Assembly: GCA_003993805.1 (NCBI GenBank)
Contig: RSEF01000005.1
Span: 38,030,360-38,094,359, forward strand
Length of the DNA stretch: 64,000 bases
Reading direction: 5' to 3'
DNA from: Himantopus leucocephalus
Lineage: Eukaryota; Chordata; Aves; Charadriiformes; Recurvirostridae
The position numbers were made by a program, and so were the translations under genes. Under the pieces are notes generated by a model. It ran no database searches. It had not been told where the DNA came from and worked only from the letters and a program-made list of their open reading frames with translations. Of the stretch, positions 43,701 through 58,700 are shown in pieces; the first letter of the stretch is position 1; every line of letters starts with the position of its first letter.

Positions 43701-46700
43701 AGCAGGGAGGTTTGTCCTGGCATGAAACTGCAGCCCAGACATGGAATAGGAATGAGACTGGTAGCAGGTGGGGCTACTGGGATCAACTTTTCCCATAGGT
43801 CGCCCTTGACTATGATGACTGACTGGGTTGTGAAACTACAACATTTTATGAGATCTATCTCTCAACATGGGGTATTGCAGCAAAACAAGCTAGAGGTTGG
43901 TTTTAAAAAAAAACAGAAGTATAGGAATTATTGTTTCAAAAAGAAAGAAAGAAAAAAGATTGGTTTTGCTATTTTAAGCCATTAATTTAAAAAATATATC
44001 TCTTTTAAGAAGTGTGACTTCAGACTTCAAAAGTCTGGCTTACACAGCCAATAATATTTGAAATAGCAGTAGTAATAAATCTGAAAACAGGTCTTTTCTG
44101 TAAGAGTATTCATACTATTTCAACTTCTGTAAAAACATTCATAAACAGAAATGTGTGTTTTTCTTCCAACATCAGTGCACACACAGACTACAAGCCTCAA
44201 AAGCACAACAAAAATGAAGGGAGGAATCCATTATTATTATTTACAGATTTACTATGTTAAATATGATAACATAGAAATAAAAATTACAATTGAAGACAAA
44301 ACAAAGAAAACATAGCTAAACAAGCATGTTGTTTGATAAAAGTAATGAAAGTAATTCAAATGAGTATTTTGAAATAATTTTAACGTCTATAAGAGATCTA
44401 AGGGTTTGACAAGTTTCAGATCACAGAAAGGTTAGACCACTTGAGCATTTTTCTCAAGTCTAAATAGGAAATATGTTGGCAACTAGAAATAAAAATCATG
44501 GTATTGCTCAAATTCTTTAACAATCCAAAATGTCTGATCTAAATGCCAAAAAAACGTAATATAACATACAAAGCAGACACAGGAGCAAATCCATAGAGGA
44601 CTTTTAAATACAAGAAAGGCTATTTTGTTCATGCCGACACATGGAATTTGAAAAAAAGGCAAAGGAAAAAAAAAGAAAAAAAAGAAAAAACCCTACCAAA
44701 ATGGTGGAGAGACACTAAAGTCAAATTAAAAAGTGCAGAACTACAGCATTCAACATATACTGTTTCCAGAAGCATTCACGATAGTTTAGGCTTTGTAAAA
44801 CAGAAAAAAAATCAGTACTTCCCCTCTCCGTATTAAATGACAATATACTCAAGTGCAAGGAAAAAGCAAATTCTAATTAACAGAATATTATACTGCACTT
44901 AAGTATTCTGTAACTCTACCCTTATTATCAAACAGGGTGTTTCTCAACACCATAAGAGCAACTTTTAGAGAAGTGAAAACATTCACTTTTTAACAGTTTC
45001 ATAAAATACAAAGTGATGGGGGTTGCTTTGTTTTCAGCAATGTTTCTTGGTATCAGAAGAAAAAGACAGGAATGAGCACTGCAGTGTGAGAAATAAAATT
45101 CAGCTGTCAAACTGAAATCCAGCCAATTTTTTTTTTTAAGGCGCCTTGTTGGAGCACTCTTAAATCTGTTTCTTGCTACGCCTGAAGGGTTTGAATATTT
45201 CCCCTGCAGTTTCAAAGCTTGGAAATCCCCTTCGAACACTTATAAGCAGGAAGGCTTTTCTCAGCTTTGTGTATGGTATCACTATGTACTCTGGATTGTA
45301 CACGATTTGTTTGTCCTCTGTTCCATGCTTCTAGAGTTAACAAATAATCCAGGAGTCACAAACTCCTGTGGCTGTAGCCGTCAGAGACAGCGTCACAAGC
45401 AGGAAGGTACTCGTAGGCACATTGATGACCTGGCTGAGATGTGCTCTGTGTTGCCTGTTGGTAGTCCTCCATCAGCCGCAGGCAGTGTTGTCACGGGACT
45501 TGTTCCTGCCTGCCTACCTCAGGCAGCAGCGGGTCAGTCACAAGGCCGCTGTGGACCTCAGCAATCCAGGCAGTGCACTTCTGAACGTCCTTCCCAAGCA
45601 CGCTTAACACGGAGGGAGGAACAAGCAGTTTGTGCTGCCGTCCTCAGTGGAAAAAAGCCCTCATCTTTGCAAAGCTGCCATCATAAGTACAAGAGTATAG
45701 AAATGGACCATACCCAGCTTTCTTTTAAAACAAAGAAACAAAATAGCCTTGCAAAGGCAGAAATATTTTGAATTCACAGTGCTTTCAAAATTAAAAACAC
45801 TGTTTTGGAATCTTTTCTTCTTAGGGCAAACCACCTAACAGAACGCTAAACCAGGAAAAGATTGACTTGAATGCATGCTTAAATACAATGTAACGGGCAT
45901 TATAGAAAGGCAGTGGAATAATATAAAAGCGATGCATCATGCACACCATAGAAAAGCCAGTGTCCCAAGTACTTGAGGCAGACCAGCACATCATTACAGA
46001 CTGTTGAGAATATCCATGTGGAAAAATGCTACATGAATATCAGACAGCGGGACAGACCTCCATGCAGCTTTCTCTGCTACGCTGGTGCAAACGTTTGAAG
46101 CAAATCTGAATAAGGAACTGGTCTAGCTGAAAAAACACCCACAAGAAACCAAAACGTGATTTTTTTCATCTAGGTTTGTGCCCTGCTTACCATGGGGCTG
46201 TGCTCACTTGTTTCCTGGCACACTTGCAGGGGCCAAAGGGGGCAGGAATGAACAGCTGGCAGGGTGGTAAGGCTAGTTATGCCAGTTTAAAAATCACACT
46301 GCCACCACATGCTTATGCTAACTAATATTTGCAATCTCAAGAGAAACAGCAACTGTTCCGGGGGACTGAATGGCACCACATGTTCTACCCCTATTCTAAT
46401 ATTTCTAGAAACAATCCAGAGAATTATAAACCTATGCACCCAGTTCCTGCACACTGTCATACGGTTGAACCAATTGCTAAAAATTGTGCAAACCCTCTAG
46501 AATAATACGAACTGGTAGAGTTTAATGTGCACACCTTTTGCAGAGGAGTAGCTCTAAAAATTCTTTCCTTGTGTCAATGAAAAAGTAGGTAAAAGAGACG
46601 GCATTAACTAGATTTTCAAAAAAACTGACACAAGACTCCATAACAAGCTACTAAAACACTGAACTTGGTAAAGCATTAAAAAAAAGGCAGAAAAGAAAAA

Positions 46701-49700
46701 ACAAAAGGGTCATGCTAAAAAATTAGAAGCATCTTCCAAAGTTCTGTACTAATTTCCATATATATGAACTATTTTACAGATATTTAGGAAAGGGGATGGC
46801 ACAGAAGCCAAATAAAGGACAAATACAAAACCAAATTAAATTTAGCATCAGAAAGATGAAACAATGCATAATATAGGAAGAGTTTTATACTTACGTTTTA
46901 CAGATTTCTGGAGGAATTGTATCAACTTAAATGATCATTATAGTGTAATGAAAACATCTGCTCAAATTGCTGATGTTTTAAAACAAATCTAATCAAATCT
47001 TAAGAGATAGGGCATTGGATAGATAACATGAAATTATGATAACTTGTTAAGCTATTCTAATTATCATAAATTATAATGAAGCTCTATATTAGACAATTCC
47101 ACATAGGTACCTCCAGCATCAGAAAAATCTGTCTTTGACCACAGCTGGAGTCCAGCCCCTCAACTTAGAAGAACCTTTGGTAATGAAGCAAAGGACCAAA
47201 TGGTAAAGGATCCTTCAATAATGCTTAAGTTCCAAGAGGTAACATTTCAAAGTGTTTTAAATCAACATGTGCTCACACTAATGTTACTTCAGAAGCATTA
47301 TCAGAGAACTTAGCAATATTCAGAGACAGTGAACACTTTAAAAAAAGGACGGCGGTGTATGCAGTCTGCATTATGTAAACATGTCTCAAGATCCTACTTA
47401 GTGGAATGCATGAGCTGCAAGTGAAGGACTGTGTGTCCAAGAGGTTCCTGATAAAATAATCTCCTTAACAATCAGCTACTCAGACAATTGAGATTAGTTT
47501 AATTCTTCAGTTAAAAGTTACTGTTCTGACTTCATGTTTATGGTCCAGTCTGCCTCTGTGATGAGCTAATGAACAGGAAAAAAAGAAATATTTTATCAAG
47601 GTATGCCACCTTGGTGAAATTCATCAATTTCTTCTATTTCTCTCTATTTCTTCTTATGTGCTCTAGCTAACGTAAGGAAGATAAAGATCTGAGGAAAATC
47701 TTTGCATCAGCAAACCAAGTTTGTATTTTGCTTAGCAAGATCTTCAGGTGATATACAGTGGAACCAAGTTAAGGTTAGAAACTGTATTTTAACCAAGCAA
47801 CTGGTATTAAACAAAAATAAGATTAGAACCAGGTTATTCTTGGTTGATTGCACTAACTGGAACATGAAGAATGTATCATGTTAGGAGAATTTCCCAACAC
47901 AGAGGTGACAAAGTAGTAGTTTAAGAAGACTGTGGAGGACAACGAAACAGGTTTAGTCAGTAGATTGGAAGAAAGGAGCATTCTTGTGTTGCAGGGTGGC
48001 CTAATTTTGCTGCATAACCATTTGACAGCAAGGGAGACCGAGTGACCTGAACAAAATCCCAATTCATTCCTTGCTACATGAATTGAGAAAAGGAGGACTG
48101 TGGACCACCCCAGAAGATCTGACCCAGCCCCAAGAAAGATTCTCTAACACTGAGGTAACTGAGGGAAAGAAATATGCACTGAATTTATAATGTTTTCATC
48201 TAGATCTACTTCTTGCTGCTAAGGAAGCAGCTAAGTCTTTTATCCTCCTGCCAAAAGACTCTCTGTGCTGCTGTTTGCTTCCATTATCAGGAGCCTCTGG
48301 GGTAAGGGAAGATACAAGAGAAACCCTTGAAAAATTCCAACTGCCTTTGTCTCTCACCACCCATTTCCCATTCGGCCTACCCTCTTCCCCTCCTTTTCCT
48401 TCCTCCCAGAAGTTCTCTCCCCTCTAGCAGATCACATCACAGGAAGAGCCTAACATTCACCCTGAATTAAATGGAGGCAGGAGGACAGAAAGTAAGCAGG
48501 ATCAAGGCTGCAGCTGGGGCTGTAGTGCTGTCAGACTCTGAGCACTCCACTACTGCAATTGTCTCAACACCCACCATAAACCGTTACCTGTCTTTATTCT
48601 GTGCTTACCAGACCTACAACATTGGGTGCTGGCTCAAGCTCTGAGGCTAGTGCCCCCAAACTAACTCCAGTTCTAGCCAAAACACTGCCACTGAAACAAA
48701 CCCACAGCTAATTCTGAGCCCCATTCAGACAAGCTCTCCTCTATCCTCGTGGATGTTACAAGACCTAGCAGCAAACCTGCCTCTTAAGGCAATGCAGGAT
48801 TCTGCCCTACTGAATACTAGCCCTATCCTGACTGAGACCAGTGGCTCATATTTAGCAGAGATCTGGGGAAAAAAAAATAAAAATGCACATCTTCCCAATC
48901 CAGGATTCTTCAGGCTTGACATCAGTGTATTTAATTCTAATTCCAATGCTAACCTTATCCTTATCTACAAGCTAATCACCATACTCTTTCCATAACTAAA
49001 GCCACAAGGCAACAATGGACTTAGTCATCAATCTGCTATTCTGCAAACCATGTAGAACTAAACTGTTCAGCACTAGTCATCCTTTCATCAAACAGCTACA
49101 AGCAAGTTTTCTGATCAGTGTTGTTGCAGACTAGGTAACACATCTGTCCTTACTGATACCACCTCTAATTTAATGCTCTGGCCTAATCACAGCCATATTA
49201 AGCAAGTACTTCAAGTATTTTAACTCCCAAATATCCACTCTTACCCTAGTCTTATGCATAGCCCAACACCAACATGTACCCAAAAGTCTACCAATAAGCC
49301 CTTCATCTCCACTGGCATTAGCTCTCACTCAATCCTAATAAACTGGTACGACTCCAACAGTAACTCAAGTTCTCCAGCACCTGCTGTCCAAAACACTAAT
49401 CTCCAAACATGACACTTTCAGGACTTTCTAGATTCAGAAATAACAGGCTCATCTATCCTTGCTGTCCTGAAATCCCAGCCCACCTACAAGGCAGTAACTC
49501 ACACCCATCCAAAAATTATTCATAACTTGCTCATCTAAGCCAACCTCAGCATCTCTAAGTCAACCTTCATGAGAGGAGAGGAGAGGAGGGGAGGGGACGG
49601 ATGGGGAGGGGAAGAAAAAAAAAACAACAAGAAAAAAAACAAGAAGAAAAAAAGAAAGCAAGCTCAGAAATCTCAACCGTCTTGAAGTCCAGGCTCAGCC

Positions 49701-52700
49701 CTAATCTGAACCCTAACTACAGCTCACCACCTCTATATCCCTCTCCAGAACTAAAAGAAAGCTTTCAACTCATGCTGGCACCAGCAGGATTTCCGGTTCT
49801 TGCAGAAGCTAGTTCTGAATCCAAGTGCTGTCATTTTAAACCAAGCCCTAGCTAAGTGATCCACCCTGCCACAGAACCGACAAGAGGACTTGCAGTCATT
49901 CCCACCTGAGAAGAAACCACAGGAACTGTTCTTGCCCAAAACAGCCCCCACCCCAGCGCAAGGGGCTTTGCACCATTCAGCAGCATGCCAAATTTTTGCA
50001 CTCCTACTGTAGAGGACAAACACTTACCTGGGAATTTGATCCCTTTGTGGTACGTATCTGGGAGGGAAGGGGGCATATGAACCCACAGAAGAAATTCCAC
50101 CCAGCCTTCTCCTTCCTTTCTCCTCTCAAAGTTCTTTGCTCCCTAGCAGTGACAGGGAAGAGGTAACATATATGGGAGCAGAGGTAGAGGAGGTAAACGG
50201 CACACATGGGCTGTGGTACACACAGTATCAGCTGTTTGCTGGGAAGGGCTTTTCTCCTCTTCAGCACCTGATCTTCTCAGGAGACACAGCAGGCCTAACT
50301 GAATTAACTAGCCTTCTCTTTCTCCCTGAGGTCAGGCAAAGAAGCCATGACATCCAGGTGCAATGTTGGACAGCCATAATCACCCAGGCATCTCAGGGCA
50401 GGTAAGGGTAGCTCACCTTGGAAACAGCTCATGTGCAGGCAATTTTTATCTGACTTTGACCACAAGTTGAGAGCCAACAAAGCAGGCAGAAGAATGAGAA
50501 GATCACACTGGAAGTTGGGAGCGAAAGCTCTGCCAGATGGGGTTAGGGCAGACTGTGTCAGACACAGTTTTCATACAGTTTGGAGTACATAGGTTTTTTG
50601 GAAGTAATAAACTACTCCATTCCAAACAGCACTGACATATGCCACACAGTGCTTTGGGGCAAATCATGGAGCTGGGAAACATGCACATGCGGAAGGAGAA
50701 CCAAAGCATTACAGAAAAGAAAAAGCATAAATCTAGAAGTAAGAGAACTTTATTTTCAAGGCTCCCTGGAAACAGCACAACCTCATTCAGTTGTAAAAAT
50801 AACACTGAGATGAATGGGTCACTTCCTCTTCTCCCCCCAGTCTCTTATATTCTAGAAGAATAAGTAAAACCCCTTTACACACTTAGCCCAGATCTAGTGT
50901 GAGGACTTTTACATGCCCACAAACCCATCTCTTCCTGCCTTCTTGACAGCACATACACATCTCCCATGTGCTTCCTTCCCCCTGCACATCAGTCCTTTCA
51001 GGCTTATCAGGGGTATGAAGTAGCCTCGAAGGGAATGAAATTACTTATTTGCATTTGAATTACGCATTTGCTTATTTGAGAGAAACACCTGGGAGCAGCT
51101 GCAACATGAAAGTCATCACAGCAGAAGTTGATTCTGCCTCTCAGTATACCAATTATATCACCTCAGGCTCAATGGCATAGCTCCTAATTAAATGCAGCCA
51201 GAGTAAACAACTAAACTAAACTAAACTAAACACCTCATACAGACATTGGTACAAAAAGTGACAGTCTTGTTACAATTGTTTTCTTTCTATGGCCGCCTGC
51301 AAGGTTGCAGCTCGCTATATTAAATCATCATATGACATCCTAATAGACCTTTCAGTAGTTGTGCATCAAGATCTGAATCAATGCCTATTTTTAATGTGTA
51401 ACAGGTATTTCCTTATCACAGATAATCAGTTTTATAGTTCATGCAAGCCACCTTTTCAACATATTTAGAAATAGCGTTCACTACCATTCTGATGTACAGA
51501 CCTAAGTTGTTTGATTTTCTTTCCTAAAACTAATTACAAAAAAGGTTTTTTGTTTTTAGTCACAGCTCAACAGACTACTGTTGGGGAATCCTCAACAAAC
51601 CAAACCGTTGCTCCTAAGTTTCTACTCTGATAGCATTTATTCTTAAGTGAGAGAAAGAAAATAAAATAAAGCAATGATGCTGTTGCAAAAGTAAGACAAA
51701 AGCCTATTCCTCAGTGAAGAAAAAAAAAAAAGATTCCAAATGCCTCACATATTTAATTTGAAACACTGTTGGAAAAAAAAGTTTAGACCTCAAAACAACT
51801 CAAACTCTTTCCCTGAATAATCATTTAATTGCAAGAAACACAGATGCACTAAAGAAAACTAGCTGGGAGAAAAGAAGGAATAGAAAGCTAGTATGTTTTC
51901 TATTTGAATTGTGGCTACTACAAAAAAGTGACTGACTGGAAAGTGGAAACCCCCCTCTCATATATACTTGCTTACATCCTATTTTCAGCCTCTTCACCTA
52001 GTTTCCCCTCTGGAAAACCCTGGCTGCAGGAGAAATCGCACAGTCTGGCATACCTAAAATGGGCAACATATTTTCATCACCACACATCTGCTTTCACAGC
52101 ACAAAGGCAACTAAAAAGTCCCAAATTTATTTCTGGAAACCTCTGACGCATCACAACACTGTTTTGCCTCTACCCCCACATCCATGCTCAAAATTCACTG
52201 AGGGAGCAGATTTTAAGCTGTATGGCCAACAGTAAACACACCAAGTTCATCTCCATTCATCTCCTGGTGACCACCTGCCAACAGGGAACTAGAACAAGGT
52301 CAACTTGGAACTAGCAAGTGGGTGGCCCCAGAGTGGGAAATGACGGCATTTCAACTATCACATGGACTAACAAAATCTACTGACATCAAAACTTAAAATA
52401 GTGTATTGAGTCTTTTTTCATTGGATTGCATCCATTTGATCAATGAGGTTCTCAAACAGGGAGAACATCGTTTCCACTACTGCTCAGTTTGGGTGTGAAT
52501 GTCCTGTTAACCCAGAACTCCCTTCCTAAATCTCCCCACCTTCAACTGGTACTGCTAACCTAGCCTTGTGTACTTGACAAATCTGAAATTTTTAAGCCAG
52601 CAGTCACTACAGGGAACAGAAATGAAACTTCACAGACTAGACAGTCAACTGATTAAGGAATCAAAAGTTTTGTTGTTGTTGCTTTCGTTAATAAACCAAT

Positions 52701-55700
52701 CTCAACCATAATTTTCACAAAGGCTTTTAAAGAACAGATAAGAGTTAGTTGTACAGTGTGCAATAAAACACATCCTTTTGTTTATCTTGTAATATTACAG
52801 AACACCAGTATCCATTAAGTACTTAAAATTATTACGACATTTTTAAGGATAATTTTACTCCCCTGTACAATTCACAGCCATATCAGCTAAAAGTCCTGAA
52901 CTGAGGAGAAAATCCGCATAGAAATTAGATGTCTGAACAACAGGCTGCATGTACTACAAGCACCCCAACACTAACTGTTTCAAGTTTCTGTAACTGTTAC
53001 ACATGCACAAGGTCTGTGTATGCAGAAAACCTGAAGAACTAAATCTGGTGTCCTCTTCTGTATTTTCAGAACCGATGCAGAACGGAAGTGCCAGCTGCAG
53101 CAAAATGACATCAATACTTAAAAAGGTAAAGCAAAGCTACCCTGAAATGTGGCATGGGCTCCATCTAGCGGAGCTCAGCTTCATTCCGTATCGCTATTGC
53201 TGAACCACTGATCTCCACAAAAAAAACGAGTAAGAAGTAGAACCGTGGTCAATATTTAGATCCATTTTATAAACACAACTGAAAGAGATACATAGGATAC
53301 TTGAGTATCCAATGGCCTATTAATGTTTAAAGCAAAGAAGAAAAGATTTGTGGTGTTTTCAAAGTACCTGAACATTAATTGTATATCACCCTCCGAGCCA
53401 ATGAACCTGACAGAGTGCAAGACCTACCTGTGGACTTGTCTTTCTGAAAGTGTCAGTTCCATGTATCACATCCCTTATTATTCTTTCCTTGAGATTATTA
53501 TACTCCTCTTCGGTGAGGTCACTATCCTCCAACTGATGGTTGCAAACTGGGCACTGTCCACTGTAATAACGGTGAAACAAGAAAATAAAAGGATAAAGAC
53601 TTTTAAATAAGAAATACCTTAAATTTTACTAACTTATTGAGTGTCTGTGTATGAGCACAATTCTTTACAAGAGCGCAGTACAATCACCAGAAAATCAGTT
53701 GTACTCTTTCTGGGATGCATCCAAAACCTACTAAAGTCACTAGAAATATTTCTATGGGATTCAGTGGGATCAGCATCAAAGATTTAAATCTAGAGACATT
53801 TGAGGATTTCGGACTAAAACTCTGCATGAGAGCATGGGAAAAAAAAAAAAAAAAGAGTATTTAAATATTCACCAGCATTTATTTAGGCCTTGAGAGATCA
53901 GAGTTAAATTCTCAGCATTACCACAAATTTCCACATCTCTAATATTTGGAAGTTTCCCTACTACACAGGAAAGTCACCCTGAATACATACAGCACTGGCC
54001 TGGCCAGAACATATAAAGTAGCTGTAGGCATACTAGTTGAAGCTAGCAGGCAGGTCAGAGCCTTGGTCTAGCTATAGATCCATTCCAAAGTGTTACAACA
54101 AGAAAATGCACCAGTGACATGCTCCACTATAGTGACGCTGACTACTTCTACACAAAAGCTATCTGTGCCTTGTTTATCAAGGTTTGCAATAACCAAACCT
54201 GCCACAGGTGTAGGAACAACCTCGCCCAAAAGAAAAAAAAATACAAAAGAAAGAGAGAAAGAAAGAGAAGGTAAGATAGATCTGCTGTATGGTTGGAAAA
54301 GCAAATAATGAGCAAGACTACCTTCTTTGTGTCACTTGCCTTTTGCTATCAGACTTCCCCCTTGACTAAGACTGTTTGTTCATAGCTCTCCAAGGCAGTC
54401 AAAGTGAACAGACTTGAGAGCAGAATGTGAATAAAACAGAAATACTGTTTGCTTTGAAAGTCCTCAGCAATACTAAGTCACACTGGCTCTGCGTGTCTGT
54501 ATGATGCCCAATTCCACCAGAGATTTTCTAATATCAGGCTGACTGCACCCAAACAGAAAGCAGCTTTACATTGCTATCTGCTGGCAGCTAATCACTACTT
54601 GTTTCTTGATTGCTAAGAAATTTCTGTTCCTGCAGTGTAGCATAGGCTAAATATCATCACATTGGATCACTGGATCTAGGAATGCAGACTGCTGCAGATG
54701 AAAAGGCTCTGCAGCTACAGTCAACCAATGCCATCATTTTGTGTTCATCTCCCAGAGCCAGAAACATCACTCATCATGCACAGCCATGTCAGTGATTGCG
54801 TGACTGCATGCAGCACTGGGACAGTTTACCATTCACATTGTCCACTTCTCAGTACTTAGTTTCCCTGTTGCAGGGCCAGCAGCTATGGTGACAATTGGTG
54901 TTCTGCAAATCCCAAATCATATATTGTTTTGTCTCTGACACACAAGAACTCTCCACTGATCAGTCCGTGCATGTTTTTAATACTAAAAGACCAAAGAGAC
55001 TGAAAATCCATCAGAAAAGATTATAGAATAGAAAAACACGGGCTGTGAGAAAACAGGCCTCAAACTCTTTACTTTCTCAAGAAGAGTGCTGGCATGTCAT
55101 AGCAGACCCTGAAACATTTTCCAGACCAGCATGAGTGAGGCAACGCTACAGAGAACACACAGATCCATGCCAGCCAAGAGGCACAACTGTTTGTCTAACC
55201 AACCTAGTGCTGCAAAAACTCCCCAGCACTGGGAAAGGCCGTCAATACAAACCACAACCATGAGAACCGTGTCAACTGCTATGAGTTGGTTTTTTGGTCC
55301 TACCACCTGCTAGCACAGCACACACATAATTCCAAGATACAAAACAAGATGGGCCTAACTTCTGTGGCCACCTCTGGATTTTTGTATGATCCCTCAGAAC
55401 TCTATCTTGACAGAAAGAACAAACACCTTTTTTAATATCTAGCCTTTTATGTTGTTTCATGTCCCACAGCCACAACCGCTGCCCTAACGCGTAGTCTGGA
55501 GGAAATCAAATTGGAACTGTCATCACTTCCGTGTCCCATTTGTTCATTCTTTTCTTTCCTAGTTGTCTCTCCCATTAGCCCCTATAAACTAAACACATAA
55601 TCAACACAATGCACAACTCCATACCCAGATCAAAAATGTATGTCATGCCATGAACCTCTGGGCCCACCACAAAACCAGCATATAAGGTGGGGTAACAGTG

Positions 55701-58700
55701 GAGGACTGAGACAAAACAACCTGCATCTCTGTGCTTGAATTGTGAACTACATTAACCTTTTAACCTTTTTTCCTCCCCCTAAAAAACTTATCTGAAAGTT
55801 TTGCAGGTACACTTTCTAAAGGCAAACCAATGAGCTACAAATACACATAAACTTCATGGGTACACTTCTTGACTTACATTGTGGGTTAAACCTAGAATTT
55901 TTTCCAAACATAACTCTTTAACAACTACATGAAAAATGAAAAAGAAATGGTCAGATAGGACATTAACATACACTAGGGAAGTTCACAGTCAGTCATGTCT
56001 GTTCTCAAGCACTTAATCACCAGACTGGACACTCCAGCCACAGTACCAAGAAAATAAGCAGAATCTAGTAGCTTCTCCAACAGGCAATAAAATGACACAG
56101 TCTGAGTGGGTCTTTGGTTCTTCCTGGCTGACGAACAATGATTTTTTTGCAGCTTGCTCCCACTTAAGCTTCTCTTATATGCAAGATATATTGTTGATGT
56201 TTCACATTTTTCGTTTCTATCATGCTCTGTTCAGAAGCCTATATTCAACCAGCTGGGCATAGTTTGAACTGAAGGAGTAACCATTCTTCTCTAAATCCAC
56301 CCAAATATCTTACTTTCTCAAGCACAATCTCAGAACTGAATCATAGGATTTGAGCTTTAAGTGTTAAAATGGAATGAGTTATTCTCCCCTGGCTGCCTCC
56401 ACAGAGATACCCTAGAGATGCCAAAGCTAAGCCATTGTCAATTTCTAAAACCATAGCAATCAGAAACATTAAATTCTCCCAACAATTGATGTCTAGTATA
56501 CATTAATGCACATACCATAAGCCAAGACTGCATTAATTGCAATGCTGACTGTGCATTTACTGAATCAAAAAAAGTTATGCACGGAATCCCAACAGTGGAC
56601 ATTCACTGCTCCATACAAACAATACACTCCAGTTGCTCAACCCACTGTGGCCACTGCAGGCTTAGCCTACATATTAATATAAGCAATGAGACTGACTGCT
56701 CATATATCTGTAAAGTTACCATTAAATACACCTAACTGCATTAAAGAACTTTACAGTTTGGCAACAGAGAAGAAAGGCCTAATGAACTGTTACGAGGCTA
56801 TTTCAAAATCATTAAGCCTAAACTTTGAGGACCTGTCCCATAGTGAACTTGGATCCTTCTGCAACAACCCCTTTCAGATTGCTTGAAAAAAGCTAACCTC
56901 CCCATACCCCAACACATCAACCCACCCCAACCACCTATCAACCAAAGCTCCAGAAGCCACTTTCTTCTTGTGAATTCTCAATGTAGATTCCCAAAGGGAG
57001 CTGAGGTAAAACGGGCACAAGAAACACTCAACATCTTACAAGACTGAACCCTTAGTCTAACTGCTGCTTTCTCGCAATCATACCTTTAAAACTACCTTGC
57101 AATTTTTGTTAACTTCTCATTGATAATTTTAGGATTTCATGCCAAGAAATTCCCACACAGAAGGCTTTCACCTCTGTAGGATATCTAGCTGTCCTTACAA
57201 CTAATTGACCACCTACCTACTTTTTTGAGGGACTACTTTTTTGAGATAGATTTGGAGTGTCACGGCACCTACACACCAAGCATGAAGTCAGACATGCTAC
57301 AGTAATTTGAACGCAGGCTCAAAAAAAGTTGAGCTGCAGCTTTCTATAGCTAGCCTTGGAAATCCAAAGCTTTTTGTAACTCTCAAAGAAAAATGGTCAG
57401 CAAACTTCAAGATTTGTTTGCAGGCGTTCCAAACTTCTGACTAGCACAGTCCAAAGAAACGAGGCGCTCAGTGCTAGAGGAAGAAAATATCCTGGATATG
57501 AGCATCTTAGATGTAACTGCCAGTATTTATACAAAATCAGAATAACCTATGAATAAGCCTATTAAATTGTCAAACTCAGTTTAGGAAAAAATAGTTCTGA
57601 TTTTTTTAACTCAAGTCTCGTGTTTTAAGACATCAGTTATGCTGACTGCAGAGATGAGTCTAGTAACAATCACCACACGAGTTTCAGCGATACCTTAAGG
57701 GCTTTGTCCTTTATGATTAGGACCAAAACAAACCCCAACAAAACCAAAAGACTTTTTTTTCCTTATTAAATCCTAAGGATCTTTTCTGCCAGCAGCCATT
57801 TAATTTAAACACAAAAAAACTCTTACATTCTTTTTATTTTCTTGGAACCATTTAAATTTTATTCACATACTTATCCAAGTAGACTACCTCAAATTTGTTT
57901 ATTTCAAAATAAGAAGCATTCATAGAGTTATCACAAAATAACTACTATATAGCACCTTGTCACCACTTTGTTCATAGATTCTTATCCATGATAAAATGTG
58001 AGGTGATTTAAGTTAGTTCAGCTCTCAAAGTCTGTAAAGAGTTTACAGACAGTAAGATAACAAGCTACCTCTTAACCAAGACAATCAAGTTTAGAATTTT
58101 AAAACTCTAAAGGCTGAAAAAGGTTGTCTAGAATTTGGTGAATTATCATAACACAGTATAGTAACATACATAATCTCATACATAATAATAATCCGTCTTA
58201 CAGTAAACAACCCCTACTCTGAGGACAGTAAGTTATGCTGTTCTTTCATGGGCTTCAAAAGCAGCAGACTCTACGTGTGCTTTTACTTCAGCGTGTGCAA
58301 CACACTGCATTTTTATAAACCACCAAAAAAAACCATAATCCATTGGAGACATTCTTATAATTAATACATTCATAGTTGCCAAATTGCTACAAAACCACAG
58401 AACTATGTTACAAATAGAATAACATTTAAAAGAAGAATTTGCAGACATTAAGAAAACTCACTGTAATAGAAACACATACCCAGGTTATCCCTGTGAAAAC
58501 CTAACACAGAATCATTTTGTCTTCACTGAAAATCAGGTGGGAAGGGAGAACCCTTCCATCTGTACAAATTAACTGCAGCGTGTGAATAGTATCAGTTTTC
58601 AAGAAGACATCCACTTACACTCCAAAGCTGCTCTGTTAAATGTTGTGTTAAACAATGGTACTATAAAGCCAATCAAAAAAGAAAAGTCTTTAATTCCTAA

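Larger units (their letters stand above)
39199..53427 (-). other. PRORP: PRORP intron 3 (14.2 kb)
   Basis: A phase-0 intron (CCACAG|GTAGGT ... TTTCAG). It contains a candidate terminal exon at about 41125-41570, a CR1 at 42661-42978, a C/T-rich degenerate region at about 48560-49560 with a purine tract beside it, and a pentanucleotide repeat near 51.2 kb. A locally GC-richer patch at 45300-45660 has an ORF with no family resemblance. Confidence 0.85.

Noticed and set aside
45307..45771. 154-codon ORF in a GC-richer patch of PRORP intron 3
   Set aside because: No recognisable domain. Codon content fits a chance open frame. I could not tie it to any exon structure.
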